DNA of 64,000 bases from a gamma proteobacterium symbiont of Ctena orbiculata (GTDB lineage: Bacteria; Pseudomonadota; Gammaproteobacteria; Chromatiales; Chromatiaceae). The stretch covers positions 1 through 64,000 of the forward strand of contig QBVC01000007.1 in the NCBI GenBank assembly GCA_003058495.1, read 5' to 3'. Under the pieces are notes generated by a model, which ran no database searches, was not told the origin of the DNA, and was given only the letters and a program-made list of their open reading frames with translations. Position numbers and translations under genes: made by a program. Below are positions 52,306 through 61,342 of the stretch, one piece after another (position 1 is the stretch's first letter; each line of letters begins with the position of its first letter).

Positions 52306-53718
52306 CTACTTGACACCCCAGGCCTGGGTCTTGCGTTCCAAGGTCTTGCGCGAGATGCCGAGCACACGGGCCGCCGCCGACTTGTTGCCGCCCTCGAGGT
52401 CGAGCACCTTGAGAATATGCTGCTTCTCTATCGCCTCCAGCAGCAGGGTCTTGGCGGGGTCGAAAGGCGCCGATTGAGCGCCCACGGCCTCCGAACCTAT
52501 CATGCAGAGACTGGGCGACTTGTTCAGCAACAGGCAGCGCTCGATCACGTTTTTCAGCTCACGCACGTTGCCTGGCCAGTCATAGTCAAGCAGTCTGACC
52601 AGATCGGCCTCCCCCATCTGCGGCGGGGTGATGCCCAGCTCCGCGGAGAGGGTCTCGACGAAGTGTTTCACCAACAGGGGGATATCCTCCTTGCGTTCAC
52701 GCAGCGCAGGTATGCGCAGAGAGAGGACATTCAAGCGATAGTAGAGATCTTCACGAAAATCACCGCTGCGCACCTCCTGTTCAAGATCACGGTTGCTGGC
52801 GGCGATGATGCGCACATCCACCGGCACCTCGCGGTTCGAACCGACGGGACGGATGGTCCTCTCCTCCAGGGCGCGCAGCAGATGGGCCTGCATGCTCAAC
52901 GGCATCTCGCCGATCTCATCGAGAAAGAGGGTGCCGCCGTTGGCGTAGGTGAAGAGGCCGTCACGGGAGAGATGGGCGCCGGTAAAGGCACCCTTGACAT
53001 GGCCGAACAGCTCGCTTTCCAGCAGCTCGGCGGTCATGGCGCCGCAGTTGACCGGGACAAAGCTGCCCGATCTGCCGCTTATCTCGTGAATCGCCCGGGC
53101 CGCAAGCTCCTTACCGGTGCCCGATTCACCTTCGATCAATACGGTGGAGGGCATGGGGGCGACCCGCTTGATCACGCCGCAGAGGTTCTTCATCTGCTGA
53201 CATTGACCCACCATCCCCGAGCTGTCATAGATCTGCTCCACCTGGCGGCGCAGCACGAAGTTTTCACGCTGCATCTTCTGCCGTTCGAGATAGCGCTCCA
53301 CCGCGGTGATCATCTGCTCCATGCGAAACGGCTTGAGAATGAAATCCTCGGCCCCCGCGCGCAGTGCGGCGATTGCCGTCTCCATGTCGGCATGGGCGGT
53401 CATGAAGATCACGCCGGTGACGCCGCCCTGCTCACGCAATTCCCTCACCCACTCCACTCCGCCGACCTGGCCGGGAAGCCGGATATCGGTAATGATGAGA
53501 TCGAAATGGCAGTGCTGCCTCAGCTCTTCGGCGGTGGCGACATCCTCGGCGGTCTCCACCAGGCCAAAATATTTACGCAATCCCTTCTGCAGAAAACTGC
53601 GTATGCCCGGCTCGTCATCGACGATGAGAACGGACGCCATGCGGACCGGCGCGCCCTCCTTGATGAAGGGTTGTTTACTCTCGATCCTCGCCTCTAGTTC
53701 TTCTGCTTTTATATTCAT
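52306..53718 (-). CDS. NtrC-family sigma-54-dependent response regulator
   Basis: 470 residues. Receiver with phosphoacceptor Asp in LIITDIRLPG and VLIVDDEPGI (residues about 30-145), AAA+ with Walker A GESGTGKE, the sigma-54 contact loop GAFTGA and DEIGEMPLSMQAHLL, and a Fis-type HTH (GGNKSAAARVLGISRKTLER). The start is uncertain: the frame begins 26 residues before the receiver. It lies next to a sigma-54 promoter (54012-54026) in front of tupA, so tup-mob-moe is the probable target. Confidence 0.93.
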   Translation of the reverse strand: MNIKAEELEARIESKQPFIKEGAPVRMASVLIVDDEPGIRSFLQKGLRKYFGLVETAEDVATAEELRQHCHFDLIITDIRLPGQVGGVEWVRELREQGGVTGVIFMTAHADMETAIAALRAGAEDFILKPFRMEQMITAVERYLERQKMQRENFVLRRQVEQIYDSSGMVGQCQQMKNLCGVIKRVAPMPSTVLIEGESGTGKELAARAIHEISGRSGSFVPVNCGAMTAELLESELFGHVKGAFTGAHLSRDGLFTYANGGTLFLDEIGEMPLSMQAHLLRALEERTIRPVGSNREVPVDVRIIAASNRDLEQEVRSGDFREDLYYRLNVLSLRIPALRERKEDIPLLVKHFVETLSAELGITPPQMGEADLVRLLDYDWPGNVRELKNVIERCLLLNKSPSLCMIGSEAVGAQSAPFDPAKTLLLEAIEKQHILKVLDLEGGNKSAAARVLGISRKTLERKTQAWGVK

Positions 53719-54011
53719 CGGTTGTTCCAGTCTTCTGGGGCCTGTTGACGCTAACCCAAACGGCCCTGGCTATCGCTTGCTGAATCCGGCACTGCACGAC
53801 CAGGCCTGGTTGTGGGTCAAAATGACTAAACCTCTCCCTGGGAGTTTGCGACCATTTGTCTCACCAAAGGCAGCCAAGCCCCTCCAAATCGGCTGCCAAA
53901 CCGCCATTGAACTCCAATTTTTTCACTTTATTCCCAATAACACTCATAGAGTAGACAAAAGAAAACCAGATACTACTCCATTTGGCGATCCCGGCGGACC
54001 AGTGACAATTA
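53719..54011. other. Intergenic region with palindromes (possible enhancer sites)
   Basis: Between the divergent regulator and tupA genes. The inverted repeat GGCAGCC (53869-53875) and GGCTGCC (53891-53897) and the perfect palindrome CCAGGCCTGG (53800-53809) lie 115-215 bases upstream of the sigma-54 promoter, a suitable distance for activator binding. Binding is not shown. Confidence 0.4.
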
Positions 54012-54026
54012 TGGCACTTCTTTTGC
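54012..54026 (+). promoter_or_regulatory. Sigma-54 promoter of tupA
   Basis: TGGCAC (54012-54017), 5 bases, TTGC (54023-54026): essentially the -24/-12 consensus TGGCAC-N5-TTGC. The ATG of tupA is at 54070, so the leader would be about 30 bases. The adjacent NtrC-family regulator gene supports it. Confidence 0.82.
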
Positions 54027-54069
54027 AGTCGATTGTAACCATAAAACAACAAACCGAGGCATTTACCCT

Positions 54070-54930
54070 ATGTTAAGTCGTATTTTTCTATATTTTGCCC
54101 GTTTTCTCACCCTTGCCATTCTGTTAACTATTGGCACCAGCCAGGCGGAAACTGTTCAAAAACAGACCATCCGCCTGGCAACGACAACCAGTACCGACAA
54201 CTCCGGCCTGCTGGCCGATCTGCTGCCGGCCTTCACCGATGCCACGGGCTATCCCGTTCACGTCATCGCCGTGGGCACGGGCAAGGCGTTGCGCATGGGG
54301 CGAGACGGGGATGTGGATCTGGTCCTGGTGCACGCCCGCGCCGCGGAGGACAGATTTGTCGCCCAAGGCCATGGGGTGAAACGCTACGGCGTGATGTACA
54401 ACGACTTCGTGCTGATCGGACCGGCCGAGGATCCCGCCGGCATCGCCGCGGCCAGGGACGCCGTAGCGGCATTGAAAGCCATCGCCCGGCACAAGGCAAG
54501 CTTCATCTCCCGCGGAGACGATTCCGGCACCCACAAGAAGGAACTCGGACTCTGGAAAGAGAGCGCCATCAAGCCCGAGGGAGATTGGTATCGTGAAGTG
54601 GGCCAGGGTATGGGCAAGGTGATTCAGATCGCCTCCGAGATGGAGGCCTACACCCTGACCGACAGGGGGACGTGGCTTGCCTATCAGGAGAAATCGCCGC
54701 TGCGGATCCGCTTCCAGGGTGATCCCCTGCTGTTCAATCCCTACGGCATTATCGCGGTGAGCCCGGAACGCTATCCCGATATCAATCACCGGGGCGCCAA
54801 TGCCTTGATCAAATGGATGATTTCACCCCAGGGCCAGGAGCGGATCGGCAACTTCAGGATCGGCGACAACAGACTCTTCACCCCTTCGGCCGATGCCGGG
54901 GAGTTTGCCTCTTTCAATCGTGACCACTGA
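54070..54930 (+). CDS. tupA: Tungstate ABC transporter, periplasmic binding protein
   Basis: 286 residues. Signal peptide ending SQAE. Ligand motifs of TupA: LATTTSTDNSGLLADLLPAF at the N-terminus and SRGDDSGTHKKELGLWK in the middle. TupA is specific for tungstate over molybdate in studied homologues. Stop overlaps the start of tupB by 1 bp (TGATG). The operon continues to moeA. Confidence 0.93.
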   Translation: MLSRIFLYFARFLTLAILLTIGTSQAETVQKQTIRLATTTSTDNSGLLADLLPAFTDATGYPVHVIAVGTGKALRMGRDGDVDLVLVHARAAEDRFVAQGHGVKRYGVMYNDFVLIGPAEDPAGIAAARDAVAALKAIARHKASFISRGDDSGTHKKELGLWKESAIKPEGDWYREVGQGMGKVIQIASEMEAYTLTDRGTWLAYQEKSPLRIRFQGDPLLFNPYGIIAVSPERYPDINHRGANALIKWMISPQGQERIGNFRIGDNRLFTPSADAGEFASFNRDH

Positions 54931-55631
54931 TGGAATCACTCAGCGACACCACCCTTGCGGCGCTTCATCTGCTGTTCAGCGGCAACCGGGAGTTGTGGGA
55001 GATCATCGCCATATCCTTTCGCGTCTCCGGTGTCGCCATCCTGGTGGCGACGCCGCCGGCGCTGATGGTGGCGTTTATCCTTACCTACAAACGCTTTCCC
55101 GGCCGCCGTCTGCTGATCTCCATAAACTCGACCTTTCTCTCGGTACCGGCGGTGGTGGTGGGGCTGACCTTTTTCATTCTGCTCTCGAGGCAGGGACCCC
55201 TGGGGGAGTGGAAGCTGCTGTTCACCCAGACCGCGATGGTGCTTGGACAGATAACCCTCGCCTTTCCGATCCTGGTGGCGATGGGGCATTCGGCACTGCA
55301 GGCCTCCGACATCCGTGCCTGGGAGACATCCCGCACCCTGGGCGCCAATCCGCTGCGGGCGCTCTTCACCGTGATGCGCGAGGCGCGCTTCGGACTGATG
55401 GCGGCGCTCCTTGCCGCCTTCGGCCGCATCATTGCCGAAGTCGGCGCATCGATGATGCTCGGCGGCAACATCCTCCACTATACGCGCAATATACCCACCG
55501 CAATCGCCCTGGAATCGAGCAAGGGCGAATTCGCCCAGGGAATCGCCCTGGGTCTGGTATTATTGACCCTTGCATTCTCACTCAACGCCCTGTTGCAACA
55601 TATTCAGGGCAAGGGGCAGCCAGCCACATGA
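54930..55631 (+). CDS. tupB: Tungstate ABC transporter, permease
   Basis: 233 residues with about five to six TM helices. The EAA loop is recognisable (ASDIRAWETSRTLGANPLRALFT, beginning at EA-like ALQASD). Similar to CysT/ModB permeases. Stop overlaps tupC by 4 bp (ATGA). Confidence 0.92.
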   Translation: MESLSDTTLAALHLLFSGNRELWEIIAISFRVSGVAILVATPPALMVAFILTYKRFPGRRLLISINSTFLSVPAVVVGLTFFILLSRQGPLGEWKLLFTQTAMVLGQITLAFPILVAMGHSALQASDIRAWETSRTLGANPLRALFTVMREARFGLMAALLAAFGRIIAEVGASMMLGGNILHYTRNIPTAIALESSKGEFAQGIALGLVLLTLAFSLNALLQHIQGKGQPAT

Positions 55632-56350
55632 GCGATCGGCCCATTCTCGACGTCTCCGCTCTCACCAAGCGCTTCGCCAAAAGGGCGCTGCTGGACAGTG
55701 TCGATATCTCCCTCCACCGGGGCGAGTGTGTTCTCCTGACCGGCGGCAACGGTGCCGGCAAGACCACCCTGTTGCGCATTCTTTCCGGTCTTGAAAGGCC
55801 GGACAGCTGCGGCATATCCATCGCCGCCGACACCCCCAGAAGCTGGCGTCGATGCAGGCATGATCTGCACAACCGGATTCTCTACCTGCACCAACACCCC
55901 TACATGTTCGACGGCTCGGTGAGATACAACCTCGGTTACGCCCTGCCCAGCGGTTTGAACAAACCATTGAAACGGCGCCTGATCGACGCCGCCATCGAGT
56001 GGGCCGAACTCGGTCACCTCCATGACACACCGGCCAAATCCCTCTCCGGCGGTGAGCGGCAACGGGTATCCCTGGCACGGGCCAGGCTGAGAAACCCGCA
56101 GATCCTGCTCCTCGATGAACCCACCGCCAACCTGGACCAGGAGGCGAGACAGCGCACCCTGGACCTGCTTAACTCATTCAAAGAGCAGGGTATTGCCCTG
56201 CTCCTCGCGAGTCACGATCCACTACACTTCTCTTCATTGATCGACCGCCATATCCATCTCTATGAGGGCCGCTTGATCGCGATCGAGGAAGAGAAGCTGA
56301 TGTCGATGCCATCGCCAAACAACGAGACCGCGCTCAGGAGTACGGCATGA
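55628..56350 (+). CDS. tupC: Tungstate ABC transporter, ATP-binding protein
   Basis: 240 residues from ATG 55628, which overlaps tupB; the long upstream frame is not translated. Walker A GGNGAGKTTLLR, Q-loop LHQHPYMFDGSV, signature LSGGERQRVSLARA, Walker B ILLLDEPTANLD. No regulatory C-domain. Stop overlaps mobA by 4 bp. Confidence 0.94.
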   Translation: MSDRPILDVSALTKRFAKRALLDSVDISLHRGECVLLTGGNGAGKTTLLRILSGLERPDSCGISIAADTPRSWRRCRHDLHNRILYLHQHPYMFDGSVRYNLGYALPSGLNKPLKRRLIDAAIEWAELGHLHDTPAKSLSGGERQRVSLARARLRNPQILLLDEPTANLDQEARQRTLDLLNSFKEQGIALLLASHDPLHFSSLIDRHIHLYEGRLIAIEEEKLMSMPSPNNETALRSTA

Positions 56351-56940
56351 CCAGGCACGCGGACGTCACCGCGGTGATTCTCGCCGGCGGGCGCGGCCGC
56401 CGCATGGGCGGCGAGGACAAGGGCCTGATCGAATTGAACGGCGAACCACTGATTCAACATGTGATCACCTCGATCGCGCCCCAGGTCGGACAGATCCTGA
56501 TCAATGCCAATCGCAACCAGGCCCGTTACCAGGCCTTCGGCTATCCGGTTATCGCCGACTCCCTGCTCAACTATCAGGGACCCCTGGCCGGCTTCATCGC
56601 CGCCCTGGAAGCCATCACCACGGAGGATATGCTCACCCTGCCCTGTGATGGCCCGCTGGTCCCCGCCGATATGGTCGAGCGCCTCTATCAGGCGCGCCAG
56701 GCGGCCAATGCGGATATCGCCGTGGCCCACGACGGCAAGCGCCTGCAACCGGTTCATGCCCTGATTCCCAAGCGCCTGAGCGAGAGTCTGCACCACTACC
56801 TGGACGGCGGCGATCGCAAGATCGATCTCTGGTACGAGCGTCATCGGGTGGTCCACGCCGACTTTTCCGATATCCCCAGAACCTTCATCAATATCAACAC
56901 CCTCCAGGAACGGGACAACCTCCAGGGGAGTGCGGCATGA
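56347..56940 (+). CDS. mobA: Molybdenum cofactor guanylyltransferase MobA
   Basis: 197 residues. GTP-binding motif AVILAGGRGRRMGGEDKGLI and TLPCDGPLVPADMVE. Makes the MGD form of the cofactor needed by both large oxidoreductases in the window. Overlaps mobB by 4 bp. Confidence 0.94.
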   Translation: MTRHADVTAVILAGGRGRRMGGEDKGLIELNGEPLIQHVITSIAPQVGQILINANRNQARYQAFGYPVIADSLLNYQGPLAGFIAALEAITTEDMLTLPCDGPLVPADMVERLYQARQAANADIAVAHDGKRLQPVHALIPKRLSESLHHYLDGGDRKIDLWYERHRVVHADFSDIPRTFININTLQERDNLQGSAA

Positions 56941-57518
56941 TTGAGTTCCCCATCCCGTTGCTGGGATTCAGCGCCTTCAGCGGCACCGGCAAGACCACCC
57001 TGCTGACCCGGCTGCTGCCGATGCTTAAACAGCGGGGGCTGCGGATAGCCGTGGTGAAACATGCCAGCCACCTGTTCGAGATCGACCATCCGAGAAAGGA
57101 CAGCTACGAACTGCGCAAGGCGGGGGCCAGCCAGATGCTGGTGAGCACCCGTGGGCGCATGGCATTGATTTCGGAGTCGGACGCCAGGCTTCCGGAACCC
57201 GGGCTGGGGCAGATGCTCGGCTATCTCGACACCAGCGAGCTGGACCTGGTGCTGGTGGAGGGATTCAAGAATGAAGCGATCTACAAGATCGAACTCCATC
57301 GCCCCGCGCTGAACAAACCCCTGCTGTGTCATACTGACCCATTCATCATCGCGGTAGCCACCGATGAACTAGTCCCCGCTATTCCTCGCAGCCTGCCGAT
57401 ACTGAACCTCAACGATCCCGAGGCGATCACCGGGTTCATACTTCAATACATGCACCGATATGGAGAGAACGGATTTAATGAGCAGCCAAGCCATCGGCTC
57501 CAGCGTCAGTTGTGCTGA
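56937..57518 (+). CDS. mobB: Molybdopterin-guanine dinucleotide biosynthesis adaptor MobB
   Basis: 193 residues. Walker A FSGTGKTTLLTRLLP, KHASHLFEIDHPRKDSYELR and LVEGFKNEAIYKIELHR. Assists MobA. The 3' end overlaps moeA by 41 bp. Confidence 0.92.
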   Translation: MIEFPIPLLGFSAFSGTGKTTLLTRLLPMLKQRGLRIAVVKHASHLFEIDHPRKDSYELRKAGASQMLVSTRGRMALISESDARLPEPGLGQMLGYLDTSELDLVLVEGFKNEAIYKIELHRPALNKPLLCHTDPFIIAVATDELVPAIPRSLPILNLNDPEAITGFILQYMHRYGENGFNEQPSHRLQRQLC

Positions 57519-58749
57519 CCCGGAGGCACCCTCGACCCTTACCGTAGCCGCCGCCCGCGAGGCGATCCTGGAGAACATCACCCCGGTCCGGACGACCCTG
57601 AGGCTGCCCTTGCGCGACGCCCTCAATGCGGTGCTGGCGGAGGAGATCATCTCCCCCATCGACGTGCCGGGCCATACCAACTCGGCGATGGACGGCTTTG
57701 CCGTCGCCGGCGGCGATCTCCCGGAGGGTGAGTATAAGGATTTCACCCTGATCGGTACCGCCATCGCCGGCGCCCCCTTCGACCGGCCCTGCGGCAGCGA
57801 CGAAACCGTTCGTATCATGACCGGCGCCCCCATGCCGGCGGGGACCGACACCGTGGTGATGCAGGAGCAGAGCCTGCTCATCGACGAGCACCTGGTGCGC
57901 ATCGCCAAGGGTCAGCGCCCGGGACAGAACGTCCGCCAGGCGGGGGAGGATATCGCCCGGGGGAGTATCGTGCTCCATCCCGGCAGACGATTGACCCCCG
58001 CGGATCTGGGCATACTCGCCTCCCTCGGGTTTGCCGAGGTCAGCGTCCGCAGGCGCCCCCGTGTCGCCTTCTTCTCCACCGGCGATGAACTGCGCTCCAT
58101 CGGTGAGCCCCTCGCCGCCGGCGAGGTCTACGACAGCAACCGCTACTCCCTCTACGGCATGTTGCGCAAAGCGGATGTGGAGCTGCTCGACATGGGCGTG
58201 GTCGGGGACGATCCCGCCGCGCTCAAGGAGGCGTTCGACCGCGCCGCCGAGGCGGCTGACATCGTCGTCACTTCCGGCGGTGTCTCGGTGGGCGAGGCCG
58301 ACTATACCAAGGCGATACTGCAGCAGCTTGGGGAGATGCAGTTCTGGAAGATCGCCATGAAGCCGGGAAGACCCCTGGCCTTCGGCAAGCTCGCCAACAG
58401 CCACTTCTTCGGCCTGCCCGGCAATCCGGTGGCGGTGATGGTCACCTTCTACCAGTTCGTGCTCCCCGCGCTCCACTACCTCGCCACGGGCACCCCTTAC
58501 CAACCCCTGATCCTACGGGCCGTGAGTGGTCAGCAGATTCGCAAGAAGCCAGGCAGGTACGAGTTCGTACGCGGTCTCATGCTCCGCCAGGAGGATGGTT
58601 CCTACAGGGTGGACCCGGTGGGCCGCCAGGGTTCCGGCATCCTCACCTCGATGAGCCGGGGCAACTGTTTTATTCTGTTGTCCGAGGATTGCGCCGGTGT
58701 GGAGAGCGGCGACAGGGTGACAGTGCAGCCCTTCGAGACCCTGGTCTGA
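57478..58749 (+). CDS. moeA: Molybdopterin molybdenumtransferase MoeA
   Basis: 423 residues from ATG 57478, preceded by GGAGAG; this start overlaps mobB. Motifs: PGHTNSAMDGFAV, TGDELRSIG, YDSNRYSLYGMLR, SGGVSVGEADYTK and GLPGNPVAVMVTF. Inserts molybdate (or tungstate) into adenylated molybdopterin. Last gene of the operon. Confidence 0.94.
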   Translation: MSSQAIGSSVSCADPEAPSTLTVAAAREAILENITPVRTTLRLPLRDALNAVLAEEIISPIDVPGHTNSAMDGFAVAGGDLPEGEYKDFTLIGTAIAGAPFDRPCGSDETVRIMTGAPMPAGTDTVVMQEQSLLIDEHLVRIAKGQRPGQNVRQAGEDIARGSIVLHPGRRLTPADLGILASLGFAEVSVRRRPRVAFFSTGDELRSIGEPLAAGEVYDSNRYSLYGMLRKADVELLDMGVVGDDPAALKEAFDRAAEAADIVVTSGGVSVGEADYTKAILQQLGEMQFWKIAMKPGRPLAFGKLANSHFFGLPGNPVAVMVTFYQFVLPALHYLATGTPYQPLILRAVSGQQIRKKPGRYEFVRGLMLRQEDGSYRVDPVGRQGSGILTSMSRGNCFILLSEDCAGVESGDRVTVQPFETLV

Positions 58750-58759
58750 TTGAGGCGCC

Positions 58760-59203
58760 TCAACTATCCCTTTCCAGGCGATCGATCAGGCGCACCACCA
58801 GCTCCCAGTCCTCGTCGGAGAGCTTGCCCTCCATGGCGGCGCGCTCGACGCGGAGAATGACCTTCCTTGTCTTTGCAGACAGATACCGCTGCCTCTGATC
58901 GACCTTCAGCAAGAGGGTCTTGAGCGCCTCGCTGTCGGACTCGGCGACCCGATCATGACGCTTTGAGCGCTTGGCATGCGCATAGCCCTGTTGCTGATGC
59001 TGCAGATCCATGTAGCCATCCGCAAGATTGAGATTTTTTTCGATTCGCCGTGCCACCTCATCGCCCATGTTTCTGCGTTCGGTGACCATCTGGCTGACAT
59101 GGGCGGGGACCAGGCCCGCCTCTTCCGCAAACGCCCGCTGAGAACCGAAGCGGGCGATCTGCGCCAGCAGGTTCGCCTTTCGAATCGTCCTGATAGTGAC
59201 CAT
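58760..59203 (-). CDS. XRE-like HTH DNA-binding protein
   Basis: 147 residues from ATG 59203 (MVTIRTIRKANLLAQIARFG). HTH: SQRAFAEEAGLVPAHVSQMV then TERRNMGDEVARRIEKNLNL. A basic linker (AHAKRSKRHDR) leads to a helical tail that ends ELVVRLIDRLERDS, perhaps for dimerisation. Lone gene, convergent to moeA. Could be a prophage-derived or antitoxin-type repressor; no toxin partner seen. Confidence 0.78.
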   Translation of the reverse strand: MVTIRTIRKANLLAQIARFGSQRAFAEEAGLVPAHVSQMVTERRNMGDEVARRIEKNLNLADGYMDLQHQQQGYAHAKRSKRHDRVAESDSEALKTLLLKVDQRQRYLSAKTRKVILRVERAAMEGKLSDEDWELVVRLIDRLERDS

Positions 59204-59338
59204 AACCGGATCATAGCAATTTGCTACGTTGAATAGGAAGCACAAACCGCCTGCTCAATCCGGGAGAGTCGTTCTGCGCCTGCGCAGCCGCGTCATCCAC
59301 CAGGGCGGGAGCGGAGCGTTGCCCGGCCAGGCAGTTCG

Positions 59339-60421
59339 TCAGGGTATCTTGCTATAGGGAACCGGCTCACCGGCCTGTTCCGCCTTATGCCCGGGATGCC
59401 TCAAAGGAAAATAGAAATAGCTGAGGAATCGGTTCTTCGAGACGATGACCTTTATCAGCAACGGCAGGGTGACGCTGAAGACAAAGGAGACGGCTGCCGT
59501 GAGCAGCAACCAGTCCGGGGATAGGAACTGGTCCAGAAACCACTGCATCTTGCGTCCTAAAGCGTAGTGAAAGATCAGGATGAAGAGACTCGCGGATCCG
59601 AATGTCTTGAAAAAGGCCTTGGCCCCTGGGTAGCGGGAGAGGTAGTAGGCGCCCGAAATCACGAGATAGATACCGGACACGGCCGCCAGGGTCGCCAATA
59701 CCGGCTCCCGGTAGACACGCGTGTTGAGATCGATTCTGGCGTCGGAGAGGAATACCACCAGGAAATAGATGCAACCCGTCAACAGCAGCAGCGGGAATTG
59801 CGGGGTGAACGTCTTGACCTGCCGATTGAGGAAATGGCCGCTGAGAAAAAAGCCCATGCTGATGAACATGAAATCGACACTCAACGGCATTCCCACCCAA
59901 CTGGGCGTTTCATCGAACAGGGTGGGGGCGGCGCCACGAAACAGATTCATCGTGATCACGCCAAGCAGAATGAATCCGATCACGAGTGAGAAGCGAAGCA
60001 AGGCGGATGTTCCATCCAGACGGAAGCTGCGGGCCAGAAAATAGCAGGCCATGAACACCAGCCACAGATGGGTCAAAAACCACATCGGCCTCCACCGAAT
60101 CGTGAATCCCGTGCCGTAGAAGATGCCGAGCGCCTCTCTGAAAACACCTTCACGTCCGATCAGGACCGTGGTCAGCAGCAGCAACAGCAGGGTGGCGAAA
60201 TAGGGCTTGAGCAGGGCGTCGGTCTTGTGGATGAAAAAATCCCGGGGTGACCGCGCGGTAGTGAAAAACACACCCGAAAGGAAAAAAAACAGCGGCATGC
60301 GAAACAGCCCCATGGCGTTATTGGCGTCCTGGAACAACGCAGAGAGCTGGCTGTGATTGAATGCCACAAGCAGAATACTGATGCCTTTGGCCACATCGAC
60401 CAGGTCTACTCTTTTACCCAT
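59339..60421 (-). CDS. Acyltransferase family 3 membrane protein
   Basis: 360 residues, about ten TM helices. The family signature is RVDLVDVAKGISILLVAFNH (the conserved His) and MPLFFFLSGVFF at the N-terminus, with PMWFLTHLWLVFMACYFLAR later. Such enzymes O-acetylate surface polysaccharides or lipids. No substrate is indicated by neighbours. Monocistronic. Confidence 0.88.
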   Translation of the reverse strand: MGKRVDLVDVAKGISILLVAFNHSQLSALFQDANNAMGLFRMPLFFFLSGVFFTTARSPRDFFIHKTDALLKPYFATLLLLLLTTVLIGREGVFREALGIFYGTGFTIRWRPMWFLTHLWLVFMACYFLARSFRLDGTSALLRFSLVIGFILLGVITMNLFRGAAPTLFDETPSWVGMPLSVDFMFISMGFFLSGHFLNRQVKTFTPQFPLLLLTGCIYFLVVFLSDARIDLNTRVYREPVLATLAAVSGIYLVISGAYYLSRYPGAKAFFKTFGSASLFILIFHYALGRKMQWFLDQFLSPDWLLLTAAVSFVFSVTLPLLIKVIVSKNRFLSYFYFPLRHPGHKAEQAGEPVPYSKIP

Positions 60422-60650
60422 ACCCCATCATCCCTTTCAAACCATGCAGGCCCTCCACCCAAGGCAGCTTGAAGAAAGCGTGGATCGTCGGCGAGCATGA
60501 TGATTGATTCTGCGCAAGTATAACTGAAGCGGGATTCTGAGCCAGCAACCGGCTCGAATTGAGTAAATAGATGATTATATAGCTTTTTGCTATATATATC
60601 TCCATGAGCATCTTGCTACTTTCCTTCGCTGGCGCTAACATATTTCGGTC

Positions 60651-60857
60651 ATGGATATGAAGACCTATATCGAAACGGAAGGCCGCGATGAAGCCAGGCG
60701 GTTGGCATTCCGGGCGGGAACCAGCTATGTCTACCTGACCCAAATCGCCTCCGGCTTTCGCAAACCCAGCGGACGGCTGGTACTGCTGCTGGAGCACCAC
60801 TCCAACGGAAAGCTTACCCGGCACGAACTCAGGCCGGACCTCTACCCGGAAGCCTGA
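60651..60857 (+). CDS. Small YdaS/Cro-like HTH protein
   Basis: 68 residues. The HTH-like core is RDEARRLAFRAGTSYVYLTQ followed by IASGFRKPSGRLVLLLEHHS, similar to YdaS/Cro-type small regulators. Its start region ATGGATATGAAG has two possible in-frame ATGs. Separate from the next small gene, but both lie on one strand within 80 bases. Confidence 0.75.
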   Translation: MDMKTYIETEGRDEARRLAFRAGTSYVYLTQIASGFRKPSGRLVLLLEHHSNGKLTRHELRPDLYPEA

Positions 60858-60928
60858 GCGATGCAATCTCAGCCCGGCCGCCATCGGCAGACAGCGTCCT
60901 CCCGCGTCATATCAACGGAATCAGCCTC

Positions 60929-61186
60929 ATGTTTAAGGGATCAGGGAAGAAACCGGCCTCACTCTCCGATGAGTTGCAGTTCTACTGCCACGAATTCAAG
61001 GAATTCAACCGGCGCTGCGAAAGGATCTGCAGCGCCCTCGCGGAGATTGCCAACCAACACGAATCGATCAGCAGCTACTCGGTGCGCGGTATGCGGCACA
61101 ATGCCACCTGGTTGAAGTACAGGATCGAGGCGTTCAGCCGCCAGCTGCAGGCGCTCTACGAAAGGGCGCACAGGGAGGAGCGCTGA
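60929..61186 (+). CDS. Small hypothetical helical protein
   Basis: 85 residues. Helical with regular Cys (CHEF, CERICSAL), and HNATWLKYRIEAFSRQLQAL at the end. Cys spacing (Cys-x12-Cys-x3-Cys) is reminiscent of small metal- or DNA-binding proteins, but no family is recognised. Follows the YdaS-like gene, possibly one transcript. Confidence 0.55.
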   Translation: MFKGSGKKPASLSDELQFYCHEFKEFNRRCERICSALAEIANQHESISSYSVRGMRHNATWLKYRIEAFSRQLQALYERAHREER

Positions 61187-61272
61187 CAGCCCGCCGTCGG
61201 CTTGCGGTCATGCGGGAGCAGAGGCGGGTGGATTAAGATGCGATAGACCGGCCATCGGTTATTCTCTACTTG

Positions 61273-61327
61273 ATTTTCACTTTAACAAGGTATATTTTTT
61301 ATTTTATATATAGTATTTTCACTTTAA
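61273..61327 (+). promoter_or_regulatory. Direct-repeat operator before the TetR gene
   Basis: Two copies of ATTTTCACTTTAA (61273-61285 and 61315-61327), 42 bases apart, which is four helical turns. The second is part of a CACTT-T-AAGTG palindrome. The A+T-rich spacer contains TATATATA. A natural site for autorepression by the TetR protein. Confidence 0.55.
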
Positions 61328-61342
61328 GTGGAAGATAAGCCG

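Noticed and set aside
54893-55627. Longer N-terminus for TupC, spanning the tupB gene
   Set aside because: It would overlap all of tupB in another frame; the ATG at 55628 starts exactly where ABC-domain homology begins.
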